A stretch of DNA of 5,550 nucleotides from contig JBIKXS010000075.1 in assembly GCA_044355655.1 (NCBI GenBank), forward strand, positions 1 to 5,550. The letters are read 5' to 3'. Every line of letters begins with the position of its first letter. Within the stretch, counting starts at the first letter, position 1. Source of the stretch: UBA3064 sp023258775. GTDB taxonomy: Bacteria > Pseudomonadota > Gammaproteobacteria > Burkholderiales > Burkholderiaceae_E. The notes under the pieces were generated by a model, which saw nothing but the letters and a program-made list of their open reading frames with translations, was not told where the DNA came from and ran no database searches. A program made the translations under genes and the position numbers. Shown here one piece after another: positions 5,433-5,550 of the stretch.

Positions 5433-5550
5433 TCCATAAAGTACACGCTTCACAACGCCGTTTCTGAGTGGGATGCTTGCCCGATCCGAATGAAGAGGGG
5501 TGAGCGTGATGTTGGACCAGGATCAGTACTGGCTGGGGCATTTAAAGGCG
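5425..5550 (+). mobile_element. Left end of an IS66-family element inserted in IS3 orfB (runs off right edge)
   Basis: At 5425 the IS3 OrfB similarity ends abruptly and the sequence becomes GTAAGTGATCCATAAAG. IS66-family terminal repeats typically begin GTAA, and a short leader then precedes the first small ORF, as here (5509). IS66 elements usually duplicate 8 bp of target, so the predicted duplicate is TTTGTACT (5417-5424). The other end is outside the window, so the identification rests on the junction, the terminal bases and the start of the first ORF. Confidence 0.6.
5509..5550 (+). CDS. tnpA: IS66-family accessory protein TnpA, first 14 codons (runs off right edge)
   Basis: The ATG at 5509 starts MLDQDQYWLGHLKA, cut by the window end. 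It follows AGAGGGG at 5494-5500, 8 bases upstream. The pattern of an aromatic W then xxH(L/V)xA at the very start resembles IS66 TnpA (a small HTH protein needed for transposition, usually followed by tnpB and tnpC). GTG at 5506 is an alternative start. Only 14 residues are visible, so the call leans on the neighbouring IS66-like terminus. Confidence 0.5.
   Translation, partial: MLDQDQYWLGHLKA

Overview
The window (about 54% GC by eye) looks like a proteobacterial chromosome, most likely beta- or gammaproteobacterial. This is inferred from the CysD/CysNC type of sulfate activation genes, the Rpn-family nuclease genes and the mix of IS families (IS3, IS66, IS110). No genus can be named from the sequence alone. 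The core is a sulfate activation operon between a recombination-associated region on the left and a pile-up of insertion sequence remnants on the right.

Left region (1-960, minus strand): an Rpn-family (PD-(D/E)XK) recombination-promoting nuclease/putative transposase gene starts near 483 and runs off the left edge. Just upstream of it lies an orphan Rpn C-terminal tail (550-924) with GRQEG-type repeats encoded by 12-bp tandem repeats. The tail has lost its catalytic half. Positions 925-1000 hold nothing I can identify.

Centre (1001-4606, plus strand): a perfect 13-bp inverted repeat overlaps a TTGACA -35 box. It is followed by a single open frame in which about 230 residues resembling the DNA-binding and degenerate catalytic parts of an IS630-type transposase are joined in frame to a complete CysD (ATP sulfurylase small subunit). 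The CysD stop codon overlaps the start of cysNC by one base. CysNC is a fused GTPase subunit of ATP sulfurylase plus APS kinase. Together the two proteins would convert sulfate and ATP to APS and then PAPS. The HTH-CysD fusion with a palindromic promoter is the most unusual feature of the window: it could be a domesticated transposase acting as a built-in regulator, or a recent accidental fusion.

Right region (4607-5550, plus strand): no clear terminator follows cysNC. Next come a decayed IS110-family transposase start (stop codon at 4783), then an IS3-family element with intact orfA, an A AAA AAG frameshift site and an orfB cut off after 71 codons. The cut is made by what looks like the left end of an IS66-family element (GTAA... 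from 5425), whose first ORF begins at 5509 and runs off the right edge. This is a nested insertion.
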